Positions 50,302 through 59,423 are shown, counted from the first letter of the stretch. The stretch is DNA of 64,000 nt from Nitrospira sp. (GCA_030123625.1 CP126121.1:2458179-2522178); one strand, 5' to 3'. Numbers and translations are program-made. The notes: generated by a model from the sequence alone, not told the origin.

Positions 50302-50316
50302 GATCGGTTCTTCCCA

Positions 50317-50796
50317 TCAATGCTTCGGTGGATGGTGATGGTGGTGCGGGCCGGCATCATGCGCATGGGATGGAGCTTTCTCTCCCTGTTCGCTCTTGGG
50401 TTTCAGCGGCATGAAGCGCGCGGCATAGCCGTCTTGATCCGGCAGTTTTATGAAAACGACTACGACGGTATTTGGCGTCAGCGAAAAGGTGCCGGAGCCT
50501 CTGAGAATATTGTCGCCGACCGGGTGCATGTTCACCTGCGTCCAGGTTGAGCCATTCTCGATGTTGGCTTTGGCTAGGCCGCCGTCCACGCTGATGGCAT
50601 TGTCTGCATGGTCCGTGACATACACAGTGAGGTCTCCATTCTTGGCGACCAATTCCATATGAAACGGACCGGTCATGCGCAATTGCCCGCCGTGCGGAGC
50701 CTCAACGGATTCGAAATATTCGTCGGTATGGGCATGAGCCGGGAATGAAACACCCAGGATGACACCGATTACGAGAGCCGCAATCATATTGTTCAT
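50317..50796 (-). CDS. Exported protein with polyhistidine tail, metal-binding candidate
   Basis: A 159-residue exported protein (signal AALVIGVILGVSFPAHA). The core is PHGGQLRMTGPFHMELVAKNGDL, YVTDHADNAI, and the C-terminus is a run of histidines (HAHDAGPHHHHHPPKH). The tail suits nickel, zinc or copper binding. It lies directly upstream of its paralog. GGAGG stands ten bases before the ATG at 50796; an ATG three codons later is possible. Not found with efflux genes here. Confidence 0.78.
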   Translation of the reverse strand: MNNMIAALVIGVILGVSFPAHAHTDEYFESVEAPHGGQLRMTGPFHMELVAKNGDLTVYVTDHADNAISVDGGLAKANIENGSTWTQVNMHPVGDNILRGSGTFSLTPNTVVVVFIKLPDQDGYAARFMPLKPKSEQGEKAPSHAHDAGPHHHHHPPKH

Positions 50797-50891
50797 GCTC
50801 AGGTTGCCTCCTCACTGCCCTTCAACGCTTCCAGTGATCCGGCTGCGGTGGAAAGGTTTCTCCCGATTCAACTACTCAGTCTGCATGGACG

Positions 50892-51221
50892 CTACTTGAG
50901 CAGGTGGTCTGAAATGAGTGCGGCGAGTTCGGCCGGCTCGACGACTCCTTCACGCGTGAGCAGTAATGTACCATGCGCAAAGAAATGAGTGGTGGGGTAT
51001 GTCTCAAACGTGTGGGCTTTCTTGATCTCACGACAGCGGCCGGGCACATGCATCTTGGCCTTACCGATTTTGATCTCGGGAAATTTCGCAGCCGTCGCTT
51101 CAAGAATGGGATCGTAAACCTTACAGGGCTCGCAGGCGGCAAGGCCATAAGCGACGACCGCACCGGCGCTGTCGGTGAATTCTTTGTAATTGGCGTCGCT
51201 GACGTCAAGGACGGTGCTCAT
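50892..51221 (-). CDS. Thioredoxin-family protein (CxxC = CEPC)
   Basis: A 109-residue thioredoxin-fold protein without signal. The redox motif is Cys30-E-P-Cys33 (GLAACEPCKV), with the cis-proline in FETYPTTHFF. It could reduce the peroxiredoxin encoded upstream on the same strand. The start at 51221 is the family start; the 66 bases before it that remain in frame are made of heptamer repeats, and no Shine-Dalgarno site is present, so translation may be coupled or depend on the repeat. Confidence 0.82.
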   Translation of the reverse strand: MSTVLDVSDANYKEFTDSAGAVVAYGLAACEPCKVYDPILEATAAKFPEIKIGKAKMHVPGRCREIKKAHTFETYPTTHFFAHGTLLLTREGVVEPAELAALISDHLLK

Positions 51222-51302
51222 ACAGAGTGTCGAGTCCTGAGTGCTAAGTGCTGAGTTTGAGGACGACTCTCCCAACTCAGCACTCAACGCTCAGCACTGC
51301 TT
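51222..51302. repeat. Inverted heptamer array filling the peroxiredoxin-thioredoxin gap
   Basis: Left arm 51222-51256: ACAGAGT, GTCGAGT, CCTGAGT, GCTAAGT, GCTGAGT. Spacer 51257-51274. Right arm 51275-51302: ACTCAGC, ACTCAAC, GCTCAGC, ACTGCTT. The same heptamer word as at 43465. The array starts at the base after the thioredoxin start codon and ends in the peroxiredoxin stop codon, so it is the whole intergenic gap. Confidence 0.85.
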
Positions 51303-51771
51303 AGTTTAATTTGGAGAGCGCATCAAGGATCTCCTTGTCCTCTCGCGCCGTCTTGATTTCCTGTACCTTTACGTAGGAGACCTTGCCGTTCTTATCGACG
51401 ATCACCGTCGCACGCTTGGAACAGTTCAACGGTTCAAAGTAGAGGCCATACGACTTGGCCGTCGTCCGATGCACGTCGGACAACAGGCGGTGTTTCAGGT
51501 CCAAGGAATCCGCCCAGGCTTTGTGAGAGAAGAAGCTGTCGCAGCTGATGCCGAACAATTCCGCATTGGCGGACTGGAACTTGGGGAAATCGTCGGTCAG
51601 ACACTTGTTCTCACCCTGGCAGACCGGGCTCCAATCGAGAGGGTAGAAGCAGAGCACGACGTTTTTCTTGCCTTTGTAGTCGCTCAACTTCACGTCCTTC
51701 TGGTCTTGATCTTTGAGATTGAAGTCCGGTGCTGTATCGCCCACCTTGATTTCCGGTGCTACGTCGCTCAT
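51301..51771 (-). CDS. Peroxiredoxin (AhpC/TSA family)
   Basis: A 156-residue peroxiredoxin. The peroxidatic Cys51 is in [12 protein letters not shown] (usual PxxxTPVC, here S), with Cys57, a Cys in FGISCDSF and one in LNCSKRA as possible resolving partners. It reduces peroxides with electrons from thioredoxin, which is encoded next in the operon. AAGGAGG stands six bases before the ATG at 51771. Confidence 0.9.
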   Translation of the reverse strand: MSDVAPEIKVGDTAPDFNLKDQDQKDVKLSDYKGKKNVVLCFYPLDWSPVCQGENKCLTDDFPKFQSANAELFGISCDSFFSHKAWADSLDLKHRLLSDVHRTTAKSYGLYFEPLNCSKRATVIVDKNGKVSYVKVQEIKTAREDKEILDALSKLN

Positions 51772-51902
51772 TACAAACCTCCTTCTATTAGATCTGTATG
51801 GGTGATTGCTGTACGAGGTCTCGGATTGGCAGGACCCCACCATGAACGATAAACTTTGTAACCTGTGGTTTAAGGGGATGTCAACGGTCCGACAGGCCTA
51901 AC

Positions 51903-51923
51903 GGGCTGTTGAAAAAGTCCGCC
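51903..51923. repeat. Solitary end of the 6628-type MITE
   Basis: GGGCTGTTGAAAAAGTCCGC plus one base matches the inner core of the terminal repeats at 6628-6751 (TGAAAAAGTCCGCC). I see no matching inverted end within 300 bases, so this is a fragment or a diverged copy. It lies in the 247-base region between the peroxiredoxin start and the stop of the gene at 52019. Confidence 0.5.
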
Positions 51924-52018
51924 GACTTCATGAAGGCCCAGGTTGAGGTTAAGGGTAAGCGAATCAAGTCTCCACTCAGCTTTAGCCTTGACCTCAGCCT
52001 GTTCGGTTCTCGACGGAC

Positions 52019-52771
52019 TCACGAGGTTTGAAGTTCTCGGAAACCCAACATTCGGCCGGCTGGTGCGGCGGTCCGATAATTCCTGACGCGAATCGTACGA
52101 CTCAGCTGAGGAAGGTCGAGCGCGGTTCCGACTTTCGGTGGATGTCCCACCCGCAGCAATTCGCCGGCCGACTCCATCAATACTTCCTTAGCTGTACCGT
52201 CGGAAAGTCCTTTGGCCATAAACACTTCAACCTCGTCCAGCCCGAACTTGCTGAGTCCTAGTGAGTAGGACCACACCCGGTCCGGTTGGGAGGTGTCGTC
52301 ATGGACGATCGACACGTGATCATCTAAAAGGAAACTTGCGAGCGTACGAGGCTGCCAATCCGAGGGATTGACGTACGCTTGGGTAATGACGTCATACGCC
52401 GTGCCTTGAGACAACAGAGTCAGACAACGAGCCAGGCGCGCTGCGAGTAGAACGGTATCGGGCATGTCGCGATGAGAGGCCATGGACGGTGCGACGGCAC
52501 CCATGAGGTCATGCTCCCAAGCCAACTGCTTCATGATGTCGGTAACATGGCTCTTCGGCAGCGGCATCACGACATGAGCCGACCAAGGACCATGCGTCGC
52601 CTGCCAGGATTCGGCCGAACTCTCTTCATGTCGGATGGCCAATGGAGCGCCATACTCACGCTCATACAGCAGTTTCAGCTCATCGCTGGAAGGGGCTGTG
52701 CCGCGATAGCCGATGAAATAAAGCGGGGGCCGCTTGGCGGAGGGCCTGGGCGATTTCTTGCGGATTCTCAT
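52019..52771 (-). CDS. Conserved protein, DUF4261-like C-terminus
   Basis: A 250-residue protein without signal. The N-terminal half has alternating strands and helices (LYFIGYRGTAPSSDELKLLY), and the C-terminus (LGLSKFGLDEVEVFMAKGLS) resembles the end of DUF4261 proteins. It has a very basic start (MRIRKKSPRPSAKRP). The ATG at 52771 lies at the edge of a heptamer array that separates it from bipA. Function unknown. Confidence 0.65.
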   Translation of the reverse strand: MRIRKKSPRPSAKRPPLYFIGYRGTAPSSDELKLLYEREYGAPLAIRHEESSAESWQATHGPWSAHVVMPLPKSHVTDIMKQLAWEHDLMGAVAPSMASHRDMPDTVLLAARLARCLTLLSQGTAYDVITQAYVNPSDWQPRTLASFLLDDHVSIVHDDTSQPDRVWSYSLGLSKFGLDEVEVFMAKGLSDGTAKEVLMESAGELLRVGHPPKVGTALDLPQLSRTIRVRNYRTAAPAGRMLGFRELQTS

Positions 52772-52776
52772 CTCAA

Positions 52777-52837
52777 ATCTCGTTCCTCGTGGAGTGTATC
52801 TCGCAAACAAACGACGCTTCACGCTTCACGAACGACA
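52777..52837. repeat. Heptamer array between bipA and the DUF4261-like gene
   Basis: Left arm 52777-52804: ATCTCGT, TCCTCGT, GGAGTGT, ATCTCGC. Right arm 52810-52837: AACGACG, CTTCACG, CTTCACG, AACGACA. The right arm is regular with CG every seven bases; the left is weaker. The array fills the gap between the gene start at 52771 and the bipA stop at 52840. Confidence 0.7.
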
Positions 52838-52839
52838 TT

Positions 52840-54696
52840 TCATTTCCCCGCCTTCCTGGCTTTGCGGCGGTCTTCTGGGTTCAGCAGCCGCTTCCGGAGT
52901 CGCAGGTTCTGCGGGGTCACCTCGACCAACTCATCGGCCCCGATGTATTCCAAAGCGAATTCCAGCGTCATTTCACGCGGAGGCGTGAGTACCAAGGCTT
53001 CATCTGAACCGGAGGCCCGCATGTTGGTGAGATGCTTCTCTTTGCACACATTCACATCGAGGTCCTCATCTCGGCTGTTCTGGCCCACGACCATCCCTCG
53101 GTAGACTTCGATGCCGGGCCCGATGAACATGGTCCCGCGTTCCTGGGTCATAAAGATGGCATAACCCGTACTGACACCGTCTTCGTAGGCGACAAGCGAG
53201 CCATGCGGGGCGACGATTAGGTCCCGCTCTTCCGCCGATTCGTAGGCCGAAAAGACATGGTGCAGAATGACGGTCCCACGGGTCTTCGCCAGGAGCATGT
53301 TCTTCAACCCCATAATCCCTCGGGTTGGAATGTGGTATTCCAAATGCATCTCGCTGGTGCCGACATCGGAGTGAATGAGGCGCATGTGCCGCATTTCGCC
53401 GCGACGTTTACCGACCTCTTCGATGACCGTGCCCTGATAGGTTTCCGGCACCTGAATAGTCAACTCCTCGTAGGGCTCCATGACGGCGCCGCCTTCACGG
53501 TGAAGAATGACTTCCGGTTGCGAAACTTGTAGCTCATACCCTTCCCGCCGCATCTGTTCGATCAACACCGCGAGATGGAGCTCGCCTCGGCCCGCCACGA
53601 GGAAGCGGTCGGCGCTGTCTGTCTCATTGACGCGAAGCGACACGTTGGTTTCCAATTCCTTGAACAGGCGCTCACGTAAATGGCGTGACGTCAGGAACTT
53701 GCCTTCTCGCCCGGCAAAGGGGCTGTTGTTCACTGAAAAGGTCATCTGAACGGTCGGCTCGTCGATCGAGACGCGCGGAAGAGCGACCGGACGCTCGGCA
53801 TCGGCGATGGTATCGCCGATACTCACCTCATCGAGCCCCGCCACTGCGACAATTTCCCCGGCTTCCGCCCGCTCCGTATCCGTTCGTTCGAGGCCGGAAT
53901 AGACCGCCAAGTCCGAGACCTTGCCTGTGGTCTGAGCCCCATTCTTACCGAGCACTACGACGCTTTGTCGCCGGGAGATCGATCCCGATTGGATCTTGCC
54001 GATACCCAGCTTGCCTTTGTAGGCATCCTGGGCCAGGGCCAATACCAGTATCTGAAGCGGAGCCTCGGCGTGAATGGCAGGGGCGGGAATTTTATCCAGA
54101 ACGACGTCGAGCAACGGCGCGATTTCAACGCCGGGTTTATTGACATCGAGTGTGGCGGTGCCCTTGATCGCCGAGGTGTAGACAATGGGGAAGTCGAGTT
54201 GTTCGTCGGTGGCTCCCAGATGGACGAAGAGATCGAACGTACGGTTGACGACATCGTCGATCACGGCGTCCGGTCGATCGATTTTATTAATCACCACGAT
54301 GGCCTTGTGACCCAGCGAAAGAGCCTTGCGCAACACGAAGGTCGTTTGCGGCATCGGGCCTTCCTTGGCGTCAATCAGCAGCAGTACGCCGTCCACCATT
54401 CTCAAGGTACGTTCCACTTCACCGCCGAAATCAGCATGACCTGGCGTATCGACAATATTGATCTTCACACTGTTGTAGATGACGCTCGCATTCTTGGCTC
54501 GGATCGTGATCCCGCGTTCTCGCTCCTGATCCATCGAATCCAAAATGCGTTCGCCCATGTCGTCGATCTTGCGATGGACATGGGTTTGGCGAAGCAGGGC
54601 ATCGACTAACGTCGTCTTGCCGTGGTCGACATGGGCGATGATGGCGATGTTGCGGATATCGCTTCGGCGGTCATGAGGGGCACGTATCATGGTCAT
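52840..54696 (-). CDS. typA: GTPase BipA/TypA
   Basis: A 618-residue translational GTPase of the BipA family. Motifs in order: G1 AHVDHGKTT, switch I RERGITI, G3 [12 protein letters not shown]4 NKIDRP, then EF-G-like domains III and V ([32 protein letters not shown] in parts) and the BipA C-terminal domain. It binds the ribosome and is needed at low temperature and other stresses. I take the start at 54696 (M-T-M-I-R-A-P); a predicted promoter and a terminator-like hairpin lie just upstream. It is convergent to nothing and divergent from the PBP1A gene. Confidence 0.93.
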   Translation of the reverse strand: MTMIRAPHDRRSDIRNIAIIAHVDHGKTTLVDALLRQTHVHRKIDDMGERILDSMDQERERGITIRAKNASVIYNSVKINIVDTPGHADFGGEVERTLRMVDGVLLLIDAKEGPMPQTTFVLRKALSLGHKAIVVINKIDRPDAVIDDVVNRTFDLFVHLGATDEQLDFPIVYTSAIKGTATLDVNKPGVEIAPLLDVVLDKIPAPAIHAEAPLQILVLALAQDAYKGKLGIGKIQSGSISRRQSVVVLGKNGAQTTGKVSDLAVYSGLERTDTERAEAGEIVAVAGLDEVSIGDTIADAERPVALPRVSIDEPTVQMTFSVNNSPFAGREGKFLTSRHLRERLFKELETNVSLRVNETDSADRFLVAGRGELHLAVLIEQMRREGYELQVSQPEVILHREGGAVMEPYEELTIQVPETYQGTVIEEVGKRRGEMRHMRLIHSDVGTSEMHLEYHIPTRGIMGLKNMLLAKTRGTVILHHVFSAYESAEERDLIVAPHGSLVAYEDGVSTGYAIFMTQERGTMFIGPGIEVYRGMVVGQNSRDEDLDVNVCKEKHLTNMRASGSDEALVLTPPREMTLEFALEYIGADELVEVTPQNLRLRKRLLNPEDRRKARKAGK

Positions 54697-54720
54697 AGTT
54701 GAGTTGTTCCCGTGAGCGGC

Positions 54721-54750
54721 AAAAAAAAGACGCCCCGCTATCGAGGCGTC
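54721..54750 (-). terminator. Terminator-like hairpin in the bipA leader
   Basis: On the minus strand GACGCC and GGCGTC form a 6-bp GC-rich stem with a 10-base loop, followed at once by eight U (54728-54721). This is a canonical intrinsic terminator, but it lies between the bipA promoter and start codon and begins about at the predicted transcript start. No upstream minus-strand gene needs it. It may be an attenuator or a 5' stabiliser. Confidence 0.65.
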
Positions 54751-54756
54751 GATAAA

Positions 54757-54785
54757 ATTATACATGAGCGTCGATCGTCTCACAA
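54757..54785 (-). promoter_or_regulatory. Predicted bipA promoter
   Basis: On the minus strand TTGTGA (54785-54780) and a perfect TATAAT (54762-54757) are 17 bases apart. Predicted transcript start about 54750. Confidence 0.7.
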
Positions 54786-54887
54786 GCGATCATTCGGGTG
54801 ACATTCGCGGTGGAAGCTTGAGTTTTGAGAAGACGCATTGTAAGGTTTTCCAGCTCGCCTATCGGATTTCCTCGGGAGAGAATTCTC

Positions 54888-57290
54888 ATGCCAGGCGATG
54901 AACGGTTCATCGAGATTCAGGAACGGCCACGCCGTCGCCTGCGCTCATGGCAGATCGCATTCATCAGTGCCGTGGCGGTCACCATCGTCGGAGCCACGAC
55001 GGCCGTGGGGGTCGTGTGGCATTTTGCGCAGGATCTTCCCTCTCTCGACCTGCTCCAAAACTACCAACCCAGTCTCGTCACCACCGTCTATTCGGATGAT
55101 CGTCAGCCCATCGGCCAATTCTTCATCGAACGCCGTATCTTGACGCCGCTTCCTGAAATTCCCAAAACGCTGACACAGGCCGTCATCGCGACGGAAGACG
55201 CGCGATTTTTCGAACACCCGGGGTTGGACTATATCGGGATGCTGCGCGCGGCTTGGACGAACATTCGGCACGGAGGGCGGAAGGTCGAAGGCGCCAGCAC
55301 GATCACACAACAATTGGCTCGTTCGCTCTTTCTCTCGTCCGAGCGGTCCTATGAGCGGAAGATTCGTGAGCTCATCTTGGCCTACAAGATGGAGGCTGTG
55401 TCGGGCAAAGAACAGATTCTCGAAACCTACCTGAACCAAATCTACTTCGGGCAGGGGGCCTACGGCGTGGGCTCAGCGGCTCATTCCTATTTCGGAAAAG
55501 ACGTCCGAGCGCTGACTCTGGCCGAATCCGCGTTTTTAGCCGGTCTGCCGAAGTCGCCCAGCCGGTTTTCTCCTTTCACCGCCTATGAATTGGCGAAGAA
55601 GCGCCAAGAGCATGTTCTCGCGCGAATGGAGGAGGTTGGGTTTATTACAGCAGCGGAACGGGACGCGGCCGCTCGCGAAAAATTGAATTTCCATCGGCCT
55701 GGAAGCGAACACCTTGCGCCATACTTCGTCGAATACGTCCGTCAACTGCTTGTGGCGAAGTACGGAGAGTCCATGGTGTACAAGGGCGGTCTCCAAATTT
55801 ACACGACCTTGAATTTGGAGATGCAAAAAGCCGCTGAGTCAGCGTTCTTGAACGGGGTTCGCGAGCTCGACAAGCGGGAAGGCTGGCGAGGGCCTCGGCG
55901 AACAGTCGATTTGGCGGCCGTTCAGCCCGTGGGCCTGGCCCAGGCGGATCAGCTGCTCAAACCCGGCTATCTCGGTGAAGGGGTCGTCTTAAGGGTGGCA
56001 AAGGATCATTATGTGGTCCAAGTCGGCGCATTTACCGCGAAGCTGGCGTTTGACGACATGGCATGGGCCAAGCGGATACTCAAAGGGCCGGATCCCGCGG
56101 TGGACTTCATCGTGAACCCGAATCTCAAATCACTGTTGAAACCTGGGGATGTCATCGAAATCGGCGTGAAGAAGCTCACCAAAGATGGAGTGCAACTCAC
56201 ACTGGAGCAGACGCCGATCGTCGAAGGAGGATTGATCGCGATCGATCCTAAAGGGGGTGCGATTCGCGCGATGGTGGGTGGATATGATTTCTCCCGCAGT
56301 GAATACAACCGTGCGGTGCAGGCTCACCGGCAACCGGGGTCTGCGTTCAAGCCGCTCATTTATGCGACCGCGATGAGTCAAGGGTTGAGCCCTGCCACAC
56401 AGATCCTCGATGCCCCGGTCGTCTATGAGCAGGAAGAGGACGATAAGATTTGGAAGCCGGAAAATTACGGCCGCAAGTTTCACGGCATGGTGAGTCTCCG
56501 GGATGCGCTGGCTCAGTCACATAATCTTGCGACGGTTCGATTGTTGGACAAGGTCGGTGTGAAAAACGTGATCGAGTTCTCGCGTACTGTCGGGGTCACG
56601 AGCCCGCTCCCTGCCGATCTGTCCTTGGGACTCGGCACATCTTCCGTAGGCTTGATGGAATTGACGTCGGTGTATGGCGTATTTTTGAATCAGGGAAGTC
56701 GAGTGGAACCCTTTGCGGTCAAATCGGTCAAAGATAACATGGGTAAGGTGCTGGAAGTGACCGAGTCCGAGCCTCATGAAGTCATCGCCAAAGAAACCGC
56801 CTATTTGATTGTCAACATGATGGAGGATGTCGTGCAGAGGGGAACCGGGCAAGCGGCGAAGGTGCTGGGGCGCCCGATTGCCGGGAAAACCGGTACGACG
56901 AACGACTACATCAATGCCTGGTTTATCGGTGGAACACCGAATCTGGTCGCCGGCGTCTATGTCGGCTTTGACGATCGCCGCTCCCTCGGAGAGAGCGAGA
57001 CGGGAGCCCGTTCAGCCTTACCGATTTGGACCGCGTTCATGAAAGAGGCGCTGAAGCAGCTTCCTGTCGTCCCGTTTGAGATTCCCGACGGGGTGACCTT
57101 TGTGAAAGTCGATGCCGCCACCGGACTTTTGGAATCAGAGCAAGAAGGAGAAGCGGAAAAAGGAACGGTTGAACTCTTTGCAAAGGGGAGTGAGCCTACT
57201 CAGAAAGCGCAGCGTCGACCGGATCCAACGGATTTTTATAAGCTCGATCAGATTCCCGAGGGACAGCCGGCTGGAGACGGAAACTTGTAG
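54888..57290 (+). CDS. mrcA: Penicillin-binding protein 1A-type transglycosylase/transpeptidase
   Basis: An 800-residue class A PBP. An N-terminal anchor (IAFISAVAVTIVGATTAVGVV) is followed by the GT51 domain (ATEDARFFEHPGLDYIG, GASTITQQLARSLFLS, LNQIYFGQGAYGV) and an OB-like insert. The transpeptidase has the nucleophile SAFK, then SHN and KTGTTND. It polymerises and cross-links peptidoglycan. The start at 54888 has GGGAGAG upstream; the frame extends 21 codons further without a better start. It diverges from bipA. Confidence 0.92.
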   Translation: MPGDERFIEIQERPRRRLRSWQIAFISAVAVTIVGATTAVGVVWHFAQDLPSLDLLQNYQPSLVTTVYSDDRQPIGQFFIERRILTPLPEIPKTLTQAVIATEDARFFEHPGLDYIGMLRAAWTNIRHGGRKVEGASTITQQLARSLFLSSERSYERKIRELILAYKMEAVSGKEQILETYLNQIYFGQGAYGVGSAAHSYFGKDVRALTLAESAFLAGLPKSPSRFSPFTAYELAKKRQEHVLARMEEVGFITAAERDAAAREKLNFHRPGSEHLAPYFVEYVRQLLVAKYGESMVYKGGLQIYTTLNLEMQKAAESAFLNGVRELDKREGWRGPRRTVDLAAVQPVGLAQADQLLKPGYLGEGVVLRVAKDHYVVQVGAFTAKLAFDDMAWAKRILKGPDPAVDFIVNPNLKSLLKPGDVIEIGVKKLTKDGVQLTLEQTPIVEGGLIAIDPKGGAIRAMVGGYDFSRSEYNRAVQAHRQPGSAFKPLIYATAMSQGLSPATQILDAPVVYEQEEDDKIWKPENYGRKFHGMVSLRDALAQSHNLATVRLLDKVGVKNVIEFSRTVGVTSPLPADLSLGLGTSSVGLMELTSVYGVFLNQGSRVEPFAVKSVKDNMGKVLEVTESEPHEVIAKETAYLIVNMMEDVVQRGTGQAAKVLGRPIAGKTGTTNDYINAWFIGGTPNLVAGVYVGFDDRRSLGESETGARSALPIWTAFMKEALKQLPVVPFEIPDGVTFVKVDAATGLLESEQEGEAEKGTVELFAKGSEPTQKAQRRPDPTDFYKLDQIPEGQPAGDGNL

Positions 57291-57298
57291 CGCCGTGA

Positions 57299-57511
57299 TT
57301 ATGATTTCGAATCTTGATACTCCTCGTGCCAAGCCATCTGAATCGCCTCCAGGATTTTCTCGTTCGATTTCTTAGGGTCGTCCTTAAACTCCGGCAGAGC
57401 GACGACCCACGCATGCATGTCGGTAAAGCGCATGGTAAGCGGATCGGTCTCAGGATGTTCCTCTACCAACCGGATGGCGATTTCTTCGGTATCTTGCCAC
57501 TTCAGGTCCAT
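57299..57511 (-). CDS. iscX: IscX, Fe-S assembly adaptor
   Basis: A 70-residue IscX protein (MDLKWQDTEEIAIRLVEEHPETDPLTMRFTDMHAWV in parts). The acidic surface with W and DLTEIA-like helix is kept. IscX binds IscS and iron and adjusts cluster assembly. It ends the isc operon, but a 69-base gap with a heptamer array separates it from hscA. It is convergent with the PBP1A gene, eight bases between stops. Confidence 0.92.
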   Translation of the reverse strand: MDLKWQDTEEIAIRLVEEHPETDPLTMRFTDMHAWVVALPEFKDDPKKSNEKILEAIQMAWHEEYQDSKS

Positions 57512-57515
57512 TTTT

Positions 57516-57585
57516 CCCCTCGTATCTCGTCGCTCGTGAAACGTGAAGCGCGATACGAAATACGCTTCACGAGATGCGCTTCACG
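57516..57585. repeat. Ten-unit heptamer array between hscA and iscX
   Basis: Ten consecutive heptamers, each ending in CG at exact seven-base steps (57521-22 through 57584-85): CCCCTCG, TATCTCG, TCGCTCG, TGAAACG, TGAAGCG, CGATACG, AAATACG, CTTCACG, AGATGCG, CTTCACG. TGAAGCG and CTTCACG units are partly inverted. The last unit includes the hscA stop codon. This is the most regular array in the window. Confidence 0.9.
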
Positions 57586-59401
57586 TTACTTCAGAAACTT
57601 TTTTCCCTCTCAGACCCTTTTTGAGGGAATCTTCCAGCATTACGACGTTCAAATGCTTGGCGGCCTGTTCGAGTTCCAGCATACGTGCCCGGATGGCACG
57701 GGGATCTGTTCCGTCCTTTGTGGTGGACAATTGCGACAATGCAGTGCGGATAGCATCGGCTTCCTCAGGTGCCACCAGATGTCCCGCTTCCGCCAATGAT
57801 TTATCGGTCGTCTTGATTAAGGCTTCGGCATCTAAGCGAGCTTCGATCAGCTTCCGTGCGTTGATATCATCCGCGGCAAACTTGAACGAGTCCTCGATCA
57901 TTTTCTCCACTTCGATGTCGGACAATCCGTAGGAAGGTTTGACCTCGATCGATTGACTTTGGCCCGTCCGCATGTCCGTCGCCGTGACATTCAAGATTCC
58001 GTTGGCATCGATCAAGAAGGTTACCTCAATGCGCGGTACGCCGGCCGGGAGAGGAGGAACCTTGAGGCGAAATCGTGCCAAGCTCCGGTTGTCTTTGACG
58101 AGTTCGCGCTCGCCTTGCAGGATATGAATGTCTACTCCGGTCTGACCGTCGACATAGGTCGTGAACATTTCCTTGGAGCTCGCCGGGATGGTCGTATTCC
58201 GGCGGATCAGACTGCTCATGACGCCGCCCATCGTTTCGATGCCGAGAGATAGGGGCGTCACATCGAGCAACAGCATATCTGTCGTCCCGCCGCCGAGAAT
58301 ATCGGCTTGAACAGCCGCCCCCAGTGCGACGACTTCATCCGGATTCAGGTGGCAATGCGGAGATTTCCCGAACAGCGCTTCCACGAGCTGCCGAACCAAC
58401 GGCATGCGAGTGGAGCCGCCCACCAAGACCACTTCATCAATGTCTTTCGGGTTGAGTCCGGCGTCCTTTAACGCCATACGACAAGGAACCAAAGTGCGTT
58501 CAATCACACTCCTCGCCAGCGATTCAAGCTGATCACGCGTCAGCTCTCTGGTAAAGCGTCCTTTGTTCTCCGGTAGCTCGACGGCGATCTCGGTCTTGAG
58601 ATCGTCCGAAAGGCGTATCTTTGCACGTTCAGCTTCCAGCCGGACGGCCTGTATGTGGTCGGGATAGCCGCTTAGGTCGATTCCTTCGCGCTCTCGGATT
58701 TCTCCTATAAAGAGATCAACCAACAAACGATCGACATCGTCTCCGCCAAGATGTGTATCTCCATGAGTCGCGAGCACTTCAAAGATACCGTCTTTCAATT
58801 TCAGTATCGATATATCGAACGTGCCGCCCCCGAAATCATACACGGCGATCGTGCCTTGCGTGTTTTTCTGAAGTCCGTAAGCCAGAGAGGCGGCGGTCGG
58901 CTCATTGATGATCCGCAAGACTTCCAACCCGGCAATGAGACCGGCATCTTTGGTGGCCTGTCGCTGGCTGTCATTGAAGTAAGCAGGAACGGTAATGACG
59001 GCCTTCGTGATGCTTTCGCTGAGATATGCCTCCGCGCGTAACCTCAATTCCTTGAGGATCATGGCGGAGATCTGCGGCGGCGAGTAACTCTTTTGGCCCA
59101 GTCGGATCCGAATGACGCCGCCGGTTTCAGTGAGGTGGTACGGAAAATAGGCGAGCTCGTTCTCGACATCGGCTAACCCCTTGCCCATGAAACGCTTCAC
59201 GGAATAGACGGTACGCTCGGGATTTCGTGTTAAATGCTCTTTCGCCGAATCTCCGACAATCAGTCCGTTGTCCGTCAAGGCCACGACCGACGGGACCATC
59301 GTCCGACCGTTGCGGTCCGGGACAATACAGGGCTGCCCGTCCTTCATGTACGCCACCAGCGAATTGGTTGTGCCGAGATCGATGCCGACTATACGTGCCA
59401 T
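57581..59401 (-). CDS. hscA: HscA, Hsp70-type Fe-S chaperone
   Basis: A 606-residue Hsp70 of the HscA type. The ATPase domain has GIDLGTTNSLVAY at the start, IINEPTAASLAYG and VLVGGSTRMP; the substrate domain contains TYVDGQTGVDIHILQGERE and FLIDANGILNVTATD. HscA pulls on the LPPVK loop of IscU to release the nascent cluster, and IscU here has that motif (98-102). It follows hscB, 22 bases downstream, in the isc operon. Confidence 0.95.
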   Translation of the reverse strand: MARIVGIDLGTTNSLVAYMKDGQPCIVPDRNGRTMVPSVVALTDNGLIVGDSAKEHLTRNPERTVYSVKRFMGKGLADVENELAYFPYHLTETGGVIRIRLGQKSYSPPQISAMILKELRLRAEAYLSESITKAVITVPAYFNDSQRQATKDAGLIAGLEVLRIINEPTAASLAYGLQKNTQGTIAVYDFGGGTFDISILKLKDGIFEVLATHGDTHLGGDDVDRLLVDLFIGEIREREGIDLSGYPDHIQAVRLEAERAKIRLSDDLKTEIAVELPENKGRFTRELTRDQLESLARSVIERTLVPCRMALKDAGLNPKDIDEVVLVGGSTRMPLVRQLVEALFGKSPHCHLNPDEVVALGAAVQADILGGGTTDMLLLDVTPLSLGIETMGGVMSSLIRRNTTIPASSKEMFTTYVDGQTGVDIHILQGERELVKDNRSLARFRLKVPPLPAGVPRIEVTFLIDANGILNVTATDMRTGQSQSIEVKPSYGLSDIEVEKMIEDSFKFAADDINARKLIEARLDAEALIKTTDKSLAEAGHLVAPEEADAIRTALSQLSTTKDGTDPRAIRARMLELEQAAKHLNVVMLEDSLKKGLRGKKVSEVT

Positions 59402-59423
59402 GTCAAAAATGCTGAAAAGGTTT

